This document shows, piece after piece, positions 1-10,173 of a stretch of DNA of 64,000 nt. A program made the translations under genes and the position numbers. Positions within the stretch are counted from its first letter, which is position 1. Every line of letters starts with the position of its first letter. Source of the stretch: Trichomonas vaginalis G3 (Eukaryota; Parabasalia; Trichomonadida; Trichomonadidae); the NCBI RefSeq assembly GCF_026262505.1, contig NC_067208.1, positions 19,415,962 through 19,479,961 of the forward strand, given 5' to 3'. A model generated the notes under the pieces. That model did not search any database and was not told the DNA's origin. It worked only from the letters and a program-made list of their open reading frames with translations.

Positions 1-355
1 TGACTTTGTGGTTGCAATGAAATCCAAGAAACTCATAGTTACCTTTCGTATGAACTTCTTTATTTCTACTGAGTCAGTTGCTTTGACTTCTATTTCATCG
101 AATTCAGGAATAGTGAGCTTTTGTTGCTGAATTTCAGGCAATTTGGGTAAATGGTCAATAATATCCTGCATTTCATAAAGATTCTTCATTTGTTTCATCT
201 TTCGCACAACAGTCCAAAGTACTTGTTAAAAGTTCTTGCTTTATCTTCTGGATTTTTGTTTCGAAAGTATATGAAGAAGGAATGAAGCTTTTCATCTCTA
301 CTAACATTGAAGTTGGGTTCATGACTAACGAGTTTGGTGCTGTTGTTGCTAACAT
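1..355 (-). CDS. N-terminal part of coiled-coil accessory protein (element A, cut by window edge)
   Basis: The start codon lies at 353-355, just downstream of the AT-rich leader ending in TTGTAAGAAC that precedes accessory genes in these elements. The product begins MLATTAPNSL and is closely similar to the starts of the proteins at 25200-26078 and 61245-62125. The family has no function that I recognise; it is charged, helix-rich and carries a CxxC pair near its middle in the complete B copy. The reading frame here is not clean along the visible part, so this is treated as a broken copy. Confidence 0.6.
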
Positions 356-717
356 GTTCTTACAATAAAAAATAAAAAAATATTTTTTTAAAAAAACCAA
401 CTTTATTTTTTATTTCGGGAAAACTCATGACAAATTCAAGAGGGTAGAAAAGAGGTTAGAAAAGAGGTTATATCTAACCTTCTACCCTAAAATATTTTTG
501 CGAATTCATGAGTTTTGGTTGAAAGAATACGGTGGAGCCAAAAGTGGCTCGACCTCAAAACAAGCATTTTCTGTATAAATTCATGAAAATTCAAGAGGGT
601 AGAAAAGAGGTTAGAAAAGAGGTTAGATATACCCATCTACCCTAAATTATATTTTTGCTGAATTCAGCAACAAAATTCAAATTGTAAACGGTTTAATAGA
701 AAAAGTGTTATTTTTTC
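356..717. repeat. Accessory intergenic modules: GGGTAGA-type repeats and GAGCCA palindrome
   Basis: This gene-free stretch has two inverted-repeat modules of the type seen beside accessory genes in B (about 421-500 and 590-660). Both are built from repeated (G)GGT(T)AGAAAAGA units with a palindromic core such as GGTTATATCTAACC, ending in the TACCCTAAAATAT motif. Between them, near 530-575, is a short palindrome with GAGCCA and TGGCTC arms, also found near 25085, 62220 and 63480. No coding capacity is seen. The modules differ in sequence from the B versions while keeping the palindrome. Confidence 0.65.
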
Positions 718-912
718 ATGTCCGAAGACTCGAAGGTGCAACACTTCCAAAATACCGACGAACTCAGAAGAGCAGCATGGCAGTATGTTCTTGACAACTT
801 CTTTGAGTTCTCCAGGAACACCTTGGAAAATGCTGAAGAACTCCGACACAGAGAATTTGGAGAAATTGCACTCCAATACTACCTTGACAAACAAAGGGTA
901 AACAAAGGGTAA
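718..912 (+). CDS. Small hypothetical protein (64 aa), element A
   Basis: A 64-residue acidic, helix-rich product beginning MSEDSKVQHF, with no domain I recognise. Its start follows an AT-rich leader (GTGTTATTTTTTC then ATG), the usual context for genes in this element. The stop falls in a short direct repeat, three copies of roughly GTAAACAAAGG at 897-923. It is present only in A among the three copies visible here, so it belongs to the variable accessory zone. It could be a remnant of a longer gene. Confidence 0.45.
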   Translation: MSEDSKVQHFQNTDELRRAAWQYVLDNFFEFSRNTLENAEELRHREFGEIALQYYLDKQRVNKG

Positions 913-963
913 ACAAAGGGTAAAATAAGACTAAAAACTTAACGTTTAAAAAGTGACATTTTT

Positions 964-1161
964 ATGAGCTCCGAGTCACCGAGAAAACTTGGTCAGATGT
1001 TAGCAGCTTACTTCCCTGAGGAGGATGGAAGCGTTACATACGTAAGGTTCAAAACAACGAACCTGGAATTGCGTACAAATTCGCAATTACATGACCATGG
1101 AAGAGTACGAAAGGTTCCTACAAGAGAAACCAGCTCTAAACAACTCAGAAAGAAAGAGTAA
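964..1161 (+). CDS. Small hypothetical protein (65 aa), element A
   Basis: A 65-residue basic product beginning MSSESPRKLG, lying 51 bp after the preceding small gene on the same strand. The leader is ACATTTTTATG, where the T-run leads directly into the start codon as elsewhere in the element. The C-terminus is rich in K and R. No family is recognised and no counterpart is visible in B or C. The pair of small genes may be co-expressed accessory genes, but this is inference from spacing only. Confidence 0.4.
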   Translation: MSSESPRKLGQMLAAYFPEEDGSVTYVRFKTTNLELRTNSQLHDHGRVRKVPTRETSSKQLRKKE

Positions 1162-1190
1162 AAAGTTTAACTCGTAATTGTTTATTTTTT

Positions 1191-1767
1191 TTACTTGTAT
1201 GGGCAAGCTGCAAGAATGAAGTCGACTATCTCGGTTTTGTCTTGACGAGCTGGACTGCTCTTGCGAGTACGTCTGTTTTGCGGTCTCCAGCTGGTGTCTG
1301 ACCTTTCGTAATTGCGCATGTTCTTGAGAGCTCCAACTGTAAATGGTTGTAGGATGAAGAGTCTCTCAGACTGCTTGAGGTAGTCTTCACGGTCACGAAC
1401 CGAATCTGTGGTACGAGTCGAATCGGTCGATTTGAGGGAAGAGAGTGAGAGCCTGTCTTCTTCCATTGGGGTAGTTAGCATACTCTTTGCGTAAGCGGTT
1501 CAGACCTTCCTCGAACTCTTGTCTCTCTTGGATTGAGATTGGAATTGTGGGGCAGGGTTTTGCATAAACATCCAAGGGTTGGGGAAGTAAGGCATAGGCT
1601 GAGGAGGAGGGTAGTTCGGGAAGCTTGTGGTGGGGTAGTAACATTGAGGTGAAATTGGTAGTAAATCGGAGGTACTTGCTGGAACTGAGTTGCTGGGAGA
1701 CTGTTGTGGTTTGCAGCTTTCGGTTCTCTGGTTGGGATATGGGCTCGGTTGGTGGGACGTCGGACAT
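1191..1767 (-). pseudogene. Proline-rich accessory protein MSDVP family, broken copy (element A)
   Basis: The start codon at 1765-1767 opens a product beginning MSDVPPTEPISQPENRKL, rich in P, Q and S, followed by a longer tail with a basic C-terminus. The first residues match short products in B (28875) and C (58873), so a conserved leader is shared. The gene is divergent from the one at 2031, with a tandem-repeat array between them; this divergent arrangement recurs in B and C. No enzymatic motif is seen. The reading frame looks broken. The function is unknown. Confidence 0.5.
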
Positions 1768-1779
1768 CTGTTTGTGCTT

Positions 1780-2030
1780 TAACCGTCGGAAGGAAAAACC
1801 TTTCCTGTCGAAGGAAAACCTTTCCTGTCGGAAGGAAAAAACTTTTCTGTCGGAAGGAAAAACTTTTTCTGAAGTTCGACCAAAAGTTCTCAATTTTCGA
1901 AAATTTGAATGGTTTACGGACGGACAACTGGAAGAGTTCTTCCTGTCGTCGGGAAAATTTTTTCCAGTTGTCGGGAAAATTTTTTCCAGTTGTCGGGAAA
2001 ATATTTTCCTGTCGGATGGAAGGACTCGGA
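1780..2030. repeat. Tandem array, ~22-bp units, between divergent genes (element A)
   Basis: About ten degenerate units of around 22 bp, core CCTGTCGGAAGGAAAAAC, occupy the space between the leftward MSDVP gene and the rightward gene at 2031. Each unit can form a small hairpin from TTTTCC and GGAAAA. A non-repetitive core of about 60 bp (about 1868-1930, containing GAAGTTCGACCAAAAGTTC) interrupts the array and is nearly identical to 58996-59055 in element C. Units on the two sides of the core differ slightly (TCGGGAAAATTTTTTCCAG on the right). Position suggests a bidirectional control region or replication-type iterons; neither is proven. Confidence 0.75.
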
Positions 2031-2405
2031 ATGCCAGAAGGATTTGACGAGGCAATTTACCTTATAGAGATAAATGAAGTTGTTAAGCAGTACTTGCGCA
2101 GGGTAATGAAGCCCAAGGTCAAGTTCACCAGTATTTCTGGAAGGTCTACACTTCAGCTCGAGACTTCGACTGGAATTCCAATTCAAATACCAGACGGGAC
2201 AGCCTACGACGACATAAAGGACGCCAAAAGAGAAGCTCTTGTTAAGTTCCTAAACAAACGTCCTTGGATAAAAATACCAAACAAGGAGAACCCCCTACCC
2301 CATATGAAATTGGCAATTCAGTCTCTCCTTCACTTCTCGGGTCAGCCGTTCTACATAACCTGTGAAGGCGACATCCAACCAGTTCAGTCAACCTTAACGT
2401 TTTGA
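2031..2405 (+). CDS. Hypothetical protein (124 aa), DEAIYLIEINE family (element A)
   Basis: The ATG at 2031 directly follows the array. The product begins MPEGFDEAIYLIEINEVVKQ and contains a strand-rich middle part; no catalytic motif stands out. Related starts exist in C at 59179 (MPEGFDKTIYLIEL) and in B at 28251 on the other strand (MELDPLDEAIYLIEINEL), where only short versions are seen. The A copy looks whole. It is divergent to the MSDVP gene in all three elements, which argues that the pair and the array form one unit. Function unknown. Confidence 0.6.
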   Translation: MPEGFDEAIYLIEINEVVKQYLRRVMKPKVKFTSISGRSTLQLETSTGIPIQIPDGTAYDDIKDAKREALVKFLNKRPWIKIPNKENPLPHMKLAIQSLLHFSGQPFYITCEGDIQPVQSTLTF

Positions 2406-2432
2406 GTAAAAACATTTTTTTTCATTTTTTGA

Positions 2433-3017
2433 ATGAAGCAAGTTAAATTCGTCCCACACCAATCTCAATGGACCGATGAAGAGTTTCAAGCCATGGTTGA
2501 AGGCGTTGAGAACGACATAGACGGCGAACTTGAAGGAGCTCAAACCACAATTGCAACCAAAATTGCACAAGTCAAGGAACAGATAGCTCCACTTAAAGCT
2601 ACCAAAGCTACTCTTGACCTCATGGATACTTACCGTTTAGAAGTAAAGAGTGGAATAAGACAATTAAAATTAAAACTTCTAAACTACGAAGCTATACTCC
2701 AAAAGTTAGCAGAAATGAGAAGACTTTACCAGAGCTACTTACATGTAAGGGACTTACCTTCAAGCAGTCCGACCAAAGATGAATTTTCTGACATTGTCCC
2801 AATTTTGTCCGAAAGTCAGCTCAGATGTTTTGAACTGCTCCCAACATATCCAGAATATGAACGTTTGCCTGAACTCTTCCGCAATCTCAAAAAACGTTTT
2901 TTGGTTCTCATGTTCGAAACTTTTATCGGAAGAGACAACAAACGTTCAGAAGAAGAACAAGATATTATTTTAAACTTGTTGTATGACTTAACCGTCATAA
3001 CAAGCTTTTTGAAGTAA
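2433..3017 (+). CDS. Coiled-coil hypothetical protein (194 aa), element A
   Basis: A 194-residue product beginning MKQVKFVPHQ. Residues around 35-100 are rich in A, K, E and L with a heptad-like pattern, suggesting a coiled coil; the rest is helical and charged. The gene starts 28 bp after the preceding one and is followed 33 bp later by the HNH-domain gene, so the three form a compact same-strand row. Leaders are short and T-rich (ATTTTTTTTCATTTTTTGA, then ATG). No counterpart is seen in B or C. I do not recognise the family. Confidence 0.55.
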   Translation: MKQVKFVPHQSQWTDEEFQAMVEGVENDIDGELEGAQTTIATKIAQVKEQIAPLKATKATLDLMDTYRLEVKSGIRQLKLKLLNYEAILQKLAEMRRLYQSYLHVRDLPSSSPTKDEFSDIVPILSESQLRCFELLPTYPEYERLPELFRNLKKRFLVLMFETFIGRDNKRSEEEQDIILNLLYDLTVITSFLK

Positions 3018-3049
3018 AACCGTCATTCTCAAACCACTTCATTTTTTCG

Positions 3050-3769
3050 ATGTCCGAACAAGCACCGAAGCCGAACACAATGGCAGATGTCCTTTCAATG
3101 TTGCCAGACAAGCGCCCAGTTCAAATTCAAATTTTGAATTTGAAAGCTCATCTGACAAACACCGTTAAGACTCTCCAAAGTAGTCTTATGGAAGAGATGA
3201 AGGGACTTAAAGGTGAGTTCCTCATGAACCAAGCTTCCAATGAGAAAGTCCTGAATGATTTGACGGAAACCTTGCGCATTTACGCGAGAGAGAACCGAGA
3301 CCTTGCCAGACTCATCTACCGTTTCTTCGAAGAGATAGATGCCATCTGGAAGGTACTCGGAAAGGACAGAACATGCAACACCGTAATTCGTGAGTACCAA
3401 ATTGAAGAAGGAATTTTCGAGGAAGAAGAGAAACACGAAGAAGAAGAGAAACACGAAGAAGAAGAGGAAGAAGATGAAGAAGAGAAACACGAAGAAGAGG
3501 AAGTTTGGGCAACCCTTGTTGCCGATGACGCTTACGAAATTTCCCAACCCTACCCATACCAAATCCGCAACAAGGAGACAGGCAAGGTTCTTACCCCAGT
3601 CCTCAACAACTTGGGACACTTGAACCTTAACCTTCGGAATCGCGGTTCAATCTCCATGGGCAAGCTTGTCGCAATTCAATGGGTTCCAAATCCAGACAAG
3701 AAGACGAGGGTCAGACACATTGACGGTGACAAGCTCAACAACCGTAAGGAGAACCTCGAGTGGTTCTAA
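3050..3769 (+). CDS. HNH-type endonuclease-like protein with acidic linker (239 aa), element A
   Basis: The N-terminal 120 residues are helical. A strongly acidic low-complexity linker of repeated EEEEKHEEE (about residues 124-152) follows. The C-terminal 85 residues resemble NUMOD4/HNH domains of mobile endonucleases: the segment VRHIDGDKLNNRKENLEW fits the HxDG...NN...NLxW pattern. Such domains cut DNA and often act as selfish homing functions, though some serve as DNA binders only. The acidic stretch is coded by imperfect 12-18 bp repeats and is likely to vary in length. Whole-looking. The role in the element is inference. Confidence 0.65.
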   Translation: MSEQAPKPNTMADVLSMLPDKRPVQIQILNLKAHLTNTVKTLQSSLMEEMKGLKGEFLMNQASNEKVLNDLTETLRIYARENRDLARLIYRFFEEIDAIWKVLGKDRTCNTVIREYQIEEGIFEEEEKHEEEEKHEEEEEEDEEEKHEEEEVWATLVADDAYEISQPYPYQIRNKETGKVLTPVLNNLGHLNLNLRNRGSISMGKLVAIQWVPNPDKKTRVRHIDGDKLNNRKENLEWF

Positions 3770-3818
3770 GAGTAAAAAAATTTTATTTTAGGGGGAAACC
3801 CCGAGTAAATTTAGGTGT

Positions 3819-4094
3819 TTAGTTCATTAAGTGGGTTAAATTAAGGGTAATTTGGACAAGTAGTTCCTGACCCCTGAATTGGACTCTTTCGTCATCCCAG
3901 TTGCCTAGGAGGTCGTCCCAGAGGAGTTGGTAGAATTGCCAATCCAAGGACGATTTGTCCTCCCAGGCATTGAGGATGTACTGCTCGTAGAGTTTCATGA
4001 CCTCTGCCTTGCACCAGACACCCTCTCCCTTGGAACGTAAGGCTTCTTCGAAGTGCTCGAATGCGATTGGCTGCGGGACCATCTGAAATGACAC
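3819..4094 (-). CDS. Hypothetical protein (91 aa), element A
   Basis: A 91-residue product beginning MSFQMVPQPI, rich in W, L, E and Q, with no domain I recognise. It is convergent with the HNH gene, and the two stops are about 50 bp apart. Its composition (many aromatic and acidic residues) is protein-like and differs from the out-of-frame alternatives. No counterpart appears in B or C within the window. It may be the remnant of a longer accessory gene. Low certainty. Confidence 0.35.
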   Translation of the reverse strand: MSFQMVPQPIAFEHFEEALRSKGEGVWCKAEVMKLYEQYILNAWEDKSSLDWQFYQLLWDDLLGNWDDERVQFRGQELLVQITLNLTHLMN

Positions 4095-4227
4095 TTTTTG
4101 TCCGTTTGGTCAATGTTCGTGTCTCGTGTCATAGTCGACGAAAATACAAACAAACAGGTTATATATGAGTTTGAGACCAAGAATGGTGTAACTCGACCTG
4201 TCCGATTCAAATTCGAATAAAAATTTT

Positions 4228-6379
4228 TTACTTCATGCAATGTTTTATTTCTGTGCCGTCTTCAAGTATGCCCCAGTACTTACGCTTGGAGAGGACATGA
4301 ACTTCGGTGAAAATTTTGTCCAATTTGAATTGACCCATCTTTTCACCGACCATGCCCATTTCAATGAGTTTGTTATAGCCTTCTTCGTTCGTCATGAGTG
4401 CATCGATGTTCTCATAGTAAACCTTCACTTTGGATTTGACTTCCGAGAAGAATTTGTTGTAGTTGTCAAGGACTGCCTTTGCGAACTGAGGGTAAGACCA
4501 ATGTTCGACAATAGGTTTTAATGTGGTTACTAAGCCACTTTGACCTTGAGTGAATTCGTACTTCAAAACAAAAGGAGAAAACCTTTCAACAAAGTTGTCG
4601 ACCTTCTCATAATGTTTACTCTTCATCTCTTGAGGTTTCTTTATGGAATATCCCCATGTCGAATTCATAAGCAATTTGAGTGTCATTGCAAGTTTGGGGT
4701 TTGAAGCTTTCCTAATATCATACAGTTGTTGTATGACTTTTCCAACTGTATAGTTCCTTCCTGGGAACTCACCGTCTTCGTTTGGAATTCCAGTCGGGAT
4801 ATATTGGACAAACCTCATGTATGCAGCGTTAAGGTCGACATAGTATATCTTTTCATATGAGTCGAACTTGTCGCAACCAATCGGTCCAGTTTGTGGAAAT
4901 TCAAGAGTCTCTTATCTTCTGAGAAACTTCTCCTGTTATCTCATAAACATCGTCGAAGCAACCTGTTTCATATAAAACCTTCTGACCTAACTCAGATGCT
5001 CTCCAATACAATTTGACGTCAATTGGATGTCTCAATGGAAGTTTGTTTATAGCATCTTGAAGTTCTTGCAACCTCATTGGAAGTTCTTCTGGTTCAGGTT
5101 GGTATCCGAACAATCCAACTCCTTTTGGAACTGTGTACTTCTTTTGTGCTAGAACTTTGTCTGGAACAACTTTTGGTCTTGCTAACAATGAAAAGTTTGT
5201 TTCGTCTTTTGGTACAAAAGTTTCTGTCAGCTTGTCATCTGGAATTGGTTCCAACAAGCCTTTCTCGAAAAGAATGTTTACAGCTCTGACAATGTTGCAC
5301 TTGCCTTTTCCGAACAATGGGTTTGTAAGACTTTCGTTCAACATGAAGTGGTTGTGGACAATTGCAATCTTCAACCATGGTAAATTGAACTCAACAACAT
5401 AGTCGTCATGTGAAGAACCTTTAGCTGTAGGTATGTTGACTCGGATATTGACATTTGCCAACGGTGCAATTTTTGCCAATTGACCTCTGAGAATGTACCT
5501 TGTCTTCACACATGACTCAAGATACTTCATCTTCTCTTCTGTAACAAGACCAGAGTTCCTGAGACATGTAAGAATGCAAGGTTCATTGACAATTGTTTCA
5601 ATTGAATTGTAAATTCCATACCTTGTCAAGTCAATGTCAGACTTATTTATGAACGGGAAGTATCCAGCATGTTGTCTGACTGCTTGAGGGTTAGGTTGGT
5701 ACCATTCGAACTTCACGCTTACAATTCCTTCAATTGCATTCAAAATGTCTGAGTCGGAGTCAAACATTTGTTCTCTCTTTGTAGTCTTGAAAGCGTCAAG
5801 AAGTTGTGCGGCTGTTGTGACATTGCCATGCGCATAGTATATATGACCGTCCAAATCTGTTATGGTCAATCTGAGATTGTATCCTTTCTTATTTCCATCT
5901 TGTATGGCAGCAAGTACACCCATGAAGCCTTCTTTGTTCTTTCCTTCGTCAAAGTTTACTGTAAAGGTTCGACCAGATGTAATTTGACTTCTAACTTCAC
6001 GGTACTTTTCATATGCATATCTTGTTCTTTCCATGGGAGCATGTTTGTCTTCACCTTTTCCTTTTTTCCTTCTCAAAGGATGCAATTGTTCGTCATGTTT
6101 CCAGTAGAATCTGGCAAAGCCGTCGTGTCCTTCAACTTGAGGCTCACTAACATCGAAAGGCATGTCCATAAGACGTTCTTCTTCTAACCTCTCTAATCTG
6201 TTTGGATAATTTGCGCGTGCTGTTTCTAAGTCCATTTCATAGGTCAGACCAGCCAGTTTGTCATAGACTTTTATGGGTCTTCCTTTCTTATATTTAAACT
6301 TCTTCGAAACTCTCCAACCATATCTTTGCAACTCTGCTTTTATTCTAGCAGACCTTCTATCCATTCTATACGGGGGCAT
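4228..6379 (-). pseudogene. Family B DNA polymerase (protein-primed type), broken copy (element A)
   Basis: The start codon at 6377-6379 is preceded, on its strand, by an A/T-rich leader running into ATG. The N-terminal part (MPPYRMDRRS...) is a long region typical of large viral or Maverick polymerases. The C-terminal part shows polymerase motif B (KLLMNSTWGYSIKKP), a motif C-like YYENIDAL and the later KRKYWG motif. The enzyme would copy the element from a terminal protein primer. The copy is broken. It lies next to the gene at 6409, the place where element B instead has an HNH gene. Assignment is confident from motif B and the context. Confidence 0.8.
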
Positions 6380-6408
6380 TTTTATAAAAATAAAAAAATG
6401 TTTTTTCT

Positions 6409-6994
6409 TTACTTTACATAACCGCCTGCTGCCAAAAGTCTTTGACGCCAACCCATACCAGCTAATGAAGGTTGACTTGGTTTAGTTTGGAAACTAACCT
6501 TTGGTTTTGGTTTTTCTTCAGTTTGTGGCTTCCCTTCTTCTATCGGTTTTTCGTCACTTTTCGGTTCCTCTGACTTTACCTCACTTGCAGGTATGGTTGT
6601 GTCGTCAACATCTTCATAAATATCATATGCCATTTGTTTTTGTTTTCCTTTCAACTTTTTGTGTTTGTTGTAAAGTTTAGAATATTTCGACTCTAAGTCA
6701 ATGAGATGTTCTATAATGAACTGTTGGTCAGTGAAGTAAACTTTTCCATCTGTTGTCTCGAAAGCTCCTTCAGACTTCAATATTTTATTTGTGAGAGTCT
6801 GTTTCTTTTTTGAGATACTAGCCGTTCCATTTCTATGAAAAGTGACTTTGTAGTTAGGGTTTGTATTTCCAGACCTGGCACTTTCTATTATTGAATTTTT
6901 CTCTTCATCTGTAAGTTCTTTGACAGGTTTTGACAATGGTTCTGAACTTTTTTGTTTGTGGTGTCAAATCTACCGTTTCAACTTCTTCGGTCAT
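6409..6994 (-). CDS. Hypothetical structural-type protein MTEEVETVDLT family (element A)
   Basis: Counterpart of the whole gene at 21928-22512 in B. The product has an N-terminal helical part, a coiled-coil-like segment (LIDLESKYSKLYNKHKKLKG), a P/E/K-rich linker and a conserved C-terminus (GMGWRQRLLAAGGYVK). It follows the tiny gene at 7013-7168 and precedes the polymerase, all on one strand with CTGAGATGAA leaders. The A copy is probably broken near its start. Membership of the virion is a guess from its neighbours; no enzymatic motif is present. Confidence 0.5.
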
Positions 6995-7012
6995 TTCATC
7001 TCAGTAAAAATT

Positions 7013-7168
7013 TTAGTTTGTTTTGTTTTCAACTGGTTGTTTAGGTTTTTTAAGTCGGTCTAAAACTTCCTGAGGTATAGGAAGAACTTGACAAACACGT
7101 GGTTGTGTAACTGCTGGAAGCCGACAAATCCATCTTGAACCCATTTGTCTCAATGCTGTATTGTTCAT
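7013..7168 (-). CDS. Tiny conserved protein (51 aa), element A
   Basis: This short frame starts MNNTALRQMGSRWICRLPAV and ends with a K/P-rich tail. It is conserved as a 50-residue protein in B at 21756-21908, with the same neighbours and the same ACTGAGATGAA leader before ATG. Conservation of frame and leader between two copies supports a real gene. It is basic (R/K-rich) and could be a small virion or DNA-binding protein; this is inference. Confidence 0.6.
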   Translation of the reverse strand: MNNTALRQMGSRWICRLPAVTQPRVCQVLPIPQEVLDRLKKPKQPVENKTN

Positions 7169-7169
7169 T

Positions 7170-7589
7170 TCATCTCAGTAAAAAATTTACATTCCCCACG
7201 TTTGAGGCGGTTGCGGTTTGGTTATTGTTTACCCATTGTTGTGCATGGTTATATCCTCTGTTAAAGAATCTTTCACCTTGGTCCATATAGTGTCCTGCTT
7301 GGTTATAGTAGTCATTTGCTTTGTTATAATAGTTTCCTGCTTGTCTTCCTACATTGTCCATCCATCCTTGAACTTTTCCTCTTGTTTCAGGATTTGGAAT
7401 AAGATTTGCTGCATCTCGTGCTACATCCCAACCTTTCTGTACAGTTTGTATAATAGGTTGTGCTTTCTCTTTAAGTATACCTAATGTACTCAAAATCTTC
7501 CTTCCAACTCCAAATACACCTCTGGCTATTGTTCCCACTGCGGGCAAAAATCTGGATGCAACTCCTGCTAATGCGCCAAATAAACCCAT
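7170..7589 (-). CDS. Met-Gly amphipathic protein MGLFG (pVI-like candidate), element A
   Basis: The product begins MGLFGALAGVASRFLPAVGT, an amphipathic, glycine-second start that could be N-myristoylated. It is followed by a helical region and a tail rich in N, Y, Q and G (repeats such as NYYNKANDYYNQAGHY). Small proteins with such N-termini in adeno-like and Polinton-like viruses include membrane-lytic minor capsid proteins of the pVI type. The gene is divergent from the integrase with 17 bp between the start codons. The B counterpart is 21335-21736. Function is inferred from sequence style and context, not from a motif unique to a family. Confidence 0.6.
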   Translation of the reverse strand: MGLFGALAGVASRFLPAVGTIARGVFGVGRKILSTLGILKEKAQPIIQTVQKGWDVARDAANLIPNPETRGKVQGWMDNVGRQAGNYYNKANDYYNQAGHYMDQGERFFNRGYNHAQQWVNNNQTATASNVGNVNFLLR

Positions 7590-7606
7590 TTCTTATAGGG
7601 TAAAAA
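7590..7606. promoter_or_regulatory. Divergent mini-promoter, 17 bp (element A)
   Basis: Only 17 bp (TTCTTATAGGGTAAAAA) separate the start codons of the leftward MGLFG gene and the rightward integrase. The spacer is near-palindromic (TTCTTAT...GTAAAAA) and resembles the spacers at 10174, 18842, 21319, 34082 and 54038. Both transcripts would have almost no leader, in keeping with very short leaders known in trichomonads. Promoter function is inference. Confidence 0.55.
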
Positions 7607-8564
7607 ATGACGAATCCAAACAAGGACCCTATGTTTCTAAAGCGACAAAGAAAGCACTCATGATAAAAATCTTTAGTTCAACACCAAATGCTTGGTTTAT
7701 GGATATCTTGGAAAACATTCCGAGGTATAGAGAAGATGGACCACCATACTGGCTAATATTTGTCGGTCAAAACACAAGATACTGTGAAGCCATACCATTA
7801 CAGTCCAAAAATATTTTAGATATCTTAGCAGCTTTGACAATATTTGTTGACAAATACCATCCAACAAAACTGACATCTGACTGTGAAAGTTCTTTCAAAT
7901 CAGACGATATTAAAAAACTATCTGCGTTCAAAAAATGTAAACCAATATTTCATTGTCGACCAAAACCATTCTGCTCTTGGTGTCATTGACAGTTGTATAA
8001 AAATCTTAAGAGACTTAAACAACCACAAGGTGGTGAAGCAAATGAAATGTCATATGACGACAAATATAGACATTTCTCCATGGCAAAGATGAGACAAGTT
8101 TTAAATATTTACAATAGCCGTAAACAAAAAGGTTTGGGAAACCACTCCCCCGAAGAAATGAAAAACAACCCCGACTTAGAGAAAGACTATATATTTAATA
8201 GTTTAGTCAAAAGAGACAAACAAGAAAGAATGCCAGGCTTCAAACTTAAGAAAGGTGACAAAGTAAAAATAGAAATACCTAAACGCGACCCATATGAAAA
8301 TACTATTGACTATGACAACAATGGGAACTCGACAGGTACTCCATTCGTGTTCGTAAAAATAGAAGAAAGTATACAAGAGAATATTATGAAGTTTTAGGCA
8401 AACATGGCAAAATGTACAGACTGCAAGCAGAAGATAAAACTACTATTGTCAGACCTCGTTTCAAACTTGTCAAAGTTCAAGGTGGTATACTTTCAAAGAC
8501 AGTTCCTAACAAATATAAGACAACTCCTGACGAATATGCTAAAGAAGTTGAAAATGACGACTAA
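7607..8564 (+). pseudogene. Retroviral-type (rve) integrase, broken copy (element A)
   Basis: This is the Polinton c-integrase, which joins the element's ends to target DNA. The catalytic-core parts include WFMDILENIPRY with the first Asp and LTSDCE with the second, followed by a QNHSALGVIDS-like segment. A C-terminal basic domain (KLKKGDKVKIEIPKRD) resembles the SH3/chromo-like tails of these integrases. The copy is broken. Its end overlaps the end of the convergent fibre gene by a few bases (8561-8564), and the same overlap occurs in B. The B counterpart is 20361-21318. Confidence 0.8.
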
Positions 8565-10173
8565 GCAATTCTATACCATGCGTAAACTGTCATGTAAGGT
8601 GGCATGTAGTCTTTACTTTGTCCCGTTGTTTGTGTATATCCTGTAACGCGATGTGTATGGTTTCCATCTCCCTGAGTGTCACCCCAGAAACAATTTATAG
8701 CAAACTGAACGTCGTCTTTAACATCATATCCTTTACCTTTTTTCATTGCTGACCAATCCCAAAATTTATGCTTATGCCAACCTGCTTGAGATGTACTTAA
8801 ATCTATGTAGTGACTGTGCGCAGGTAAATTTTCACCTGAAATCGTTTTACTTCCACCTGTTTCCTTTGAAGAGTTTGCACAATACAAAAACCTGTCGACT
8901 ATTTGAGTCCAAGTTCCAAAACCCAGAACTGTTTCTGGTCTGGTAGAGTTCATTGACGTATAAATAGAGCCTATAGGATATAATGTTTGAAGCATTTCTG
9001 TCTTTAATGTTTGAAGCTCTGTTTTGTCTGCTTTCTTATCTAACTCACGTTTCTGTTTTGTCAGCTTTCTTATCTAACTCATCGTTAACATATGTTTTGT
9101 CAGCTTTGTTGTCATATAAATCTTGAGCAGTGAATTTAACTTTTTTTTCATCCTCCATGACATAGACATTTCTACATCTAATGTATCTCATCGTTGTTAT
9201 GTCTTCTTCCGATGTTAAACCTTGTGGAAAGTTAGGAGGTTTCCAATCTAATACATCCCCACCAGCTCCTTCAACCGTTCCTTCAATATTTCTATACCAA
9301 CAGTTGCGAAGAAATCGTGTGTATGTCCAACGTCACTTTTCCTGTTTAAGGTTTCTTGTAAGTTTGTAATATTTGCAATGGTATGTGTATGTTCTTATCC
9401 GCTTTAAGGTCTAAACATCCTGAAACCCACCCTGTATTGGCTTTACCTTCTAAAATCTTCGATGTCCGTTCATTATACCATTCAACCCTTTCTTTAATTT
9501 CATTGTCTTTTTCATCCACATATTCCTTATCTGCCTTCTTCACTAACGCACTAGCCATAAACCCCTATCTACCTTCTCCTCTAACTCACTGTTGACATAT
9601 GTTTTGTCAGCTTTCTTTTCAAGGCTAACGTTTAAGTCTGTTATTTCAGATATAGAATGTGTATGTCCAACGTCACTTTTCCTGTTTAAGGTTTCTTGTA
9701 AGTTTGTAATATTTGCAATGGTATGTATATGAGTCTTTTTAGAATATTCGTTTTCAGCTCTTGTCACTTCACTTGACATTTTATTGTCAACATATTGTTT
9801 TGTCCGCTAGTTCAGGATGAGTATGTTCTTTTGTTGCATATGTTGCATCTGCTCTGTCATGTTCTTCTTGAACTTTTTCAATGACATACTCTTTGTCAGC
9901 TTTGTTGTCAACATCTGCTTTCAAAAGAAGTTCTTTTATAGGCTTCTCGTTTAAAGTTCCTTTTGTTGGATTTACACAGACAGTATGGTTCTTACTGTCT
10001 TGAAACAGAAACTCATCTGTCATTGGGTTTAATGTCAGTTTTAAGTTTCCTTCTTTCAATGACTCAGATATCTTAGAATAGTTTGAAAAGTTTGTTGTGT
10101 TCTTATTTAGAGCTTGCATAATGAGTTGTCGGTTGTGTTGTATTTCTCTCATAGACGCTGTTTCATTTGACAT
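8561..10173 (-). pseudogene. Phage-like fibre protein, broken copy (element A)
   Basis: The N-terminal part (MSNETASMREIQHNRQLI) is followed by repeated coiled-coil-like segments containing KADKxYV and HTHxIxxIxxL, as in phage tail fibres. The C-terminal domain carries the YPIGSIYTSMNST, FGTWTQIVDRFLY, NLPAHSH and YMPPYMTVYAWYR series characteristic of phage receptor-binding or collar-type fibre tips. It would be a host-attachment fibre on a virion. The copy is broken in several places. It shares an 18-bp divergent promoter with 10192. The counterpart in B is 18860-20364. Confidence 0.75.
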
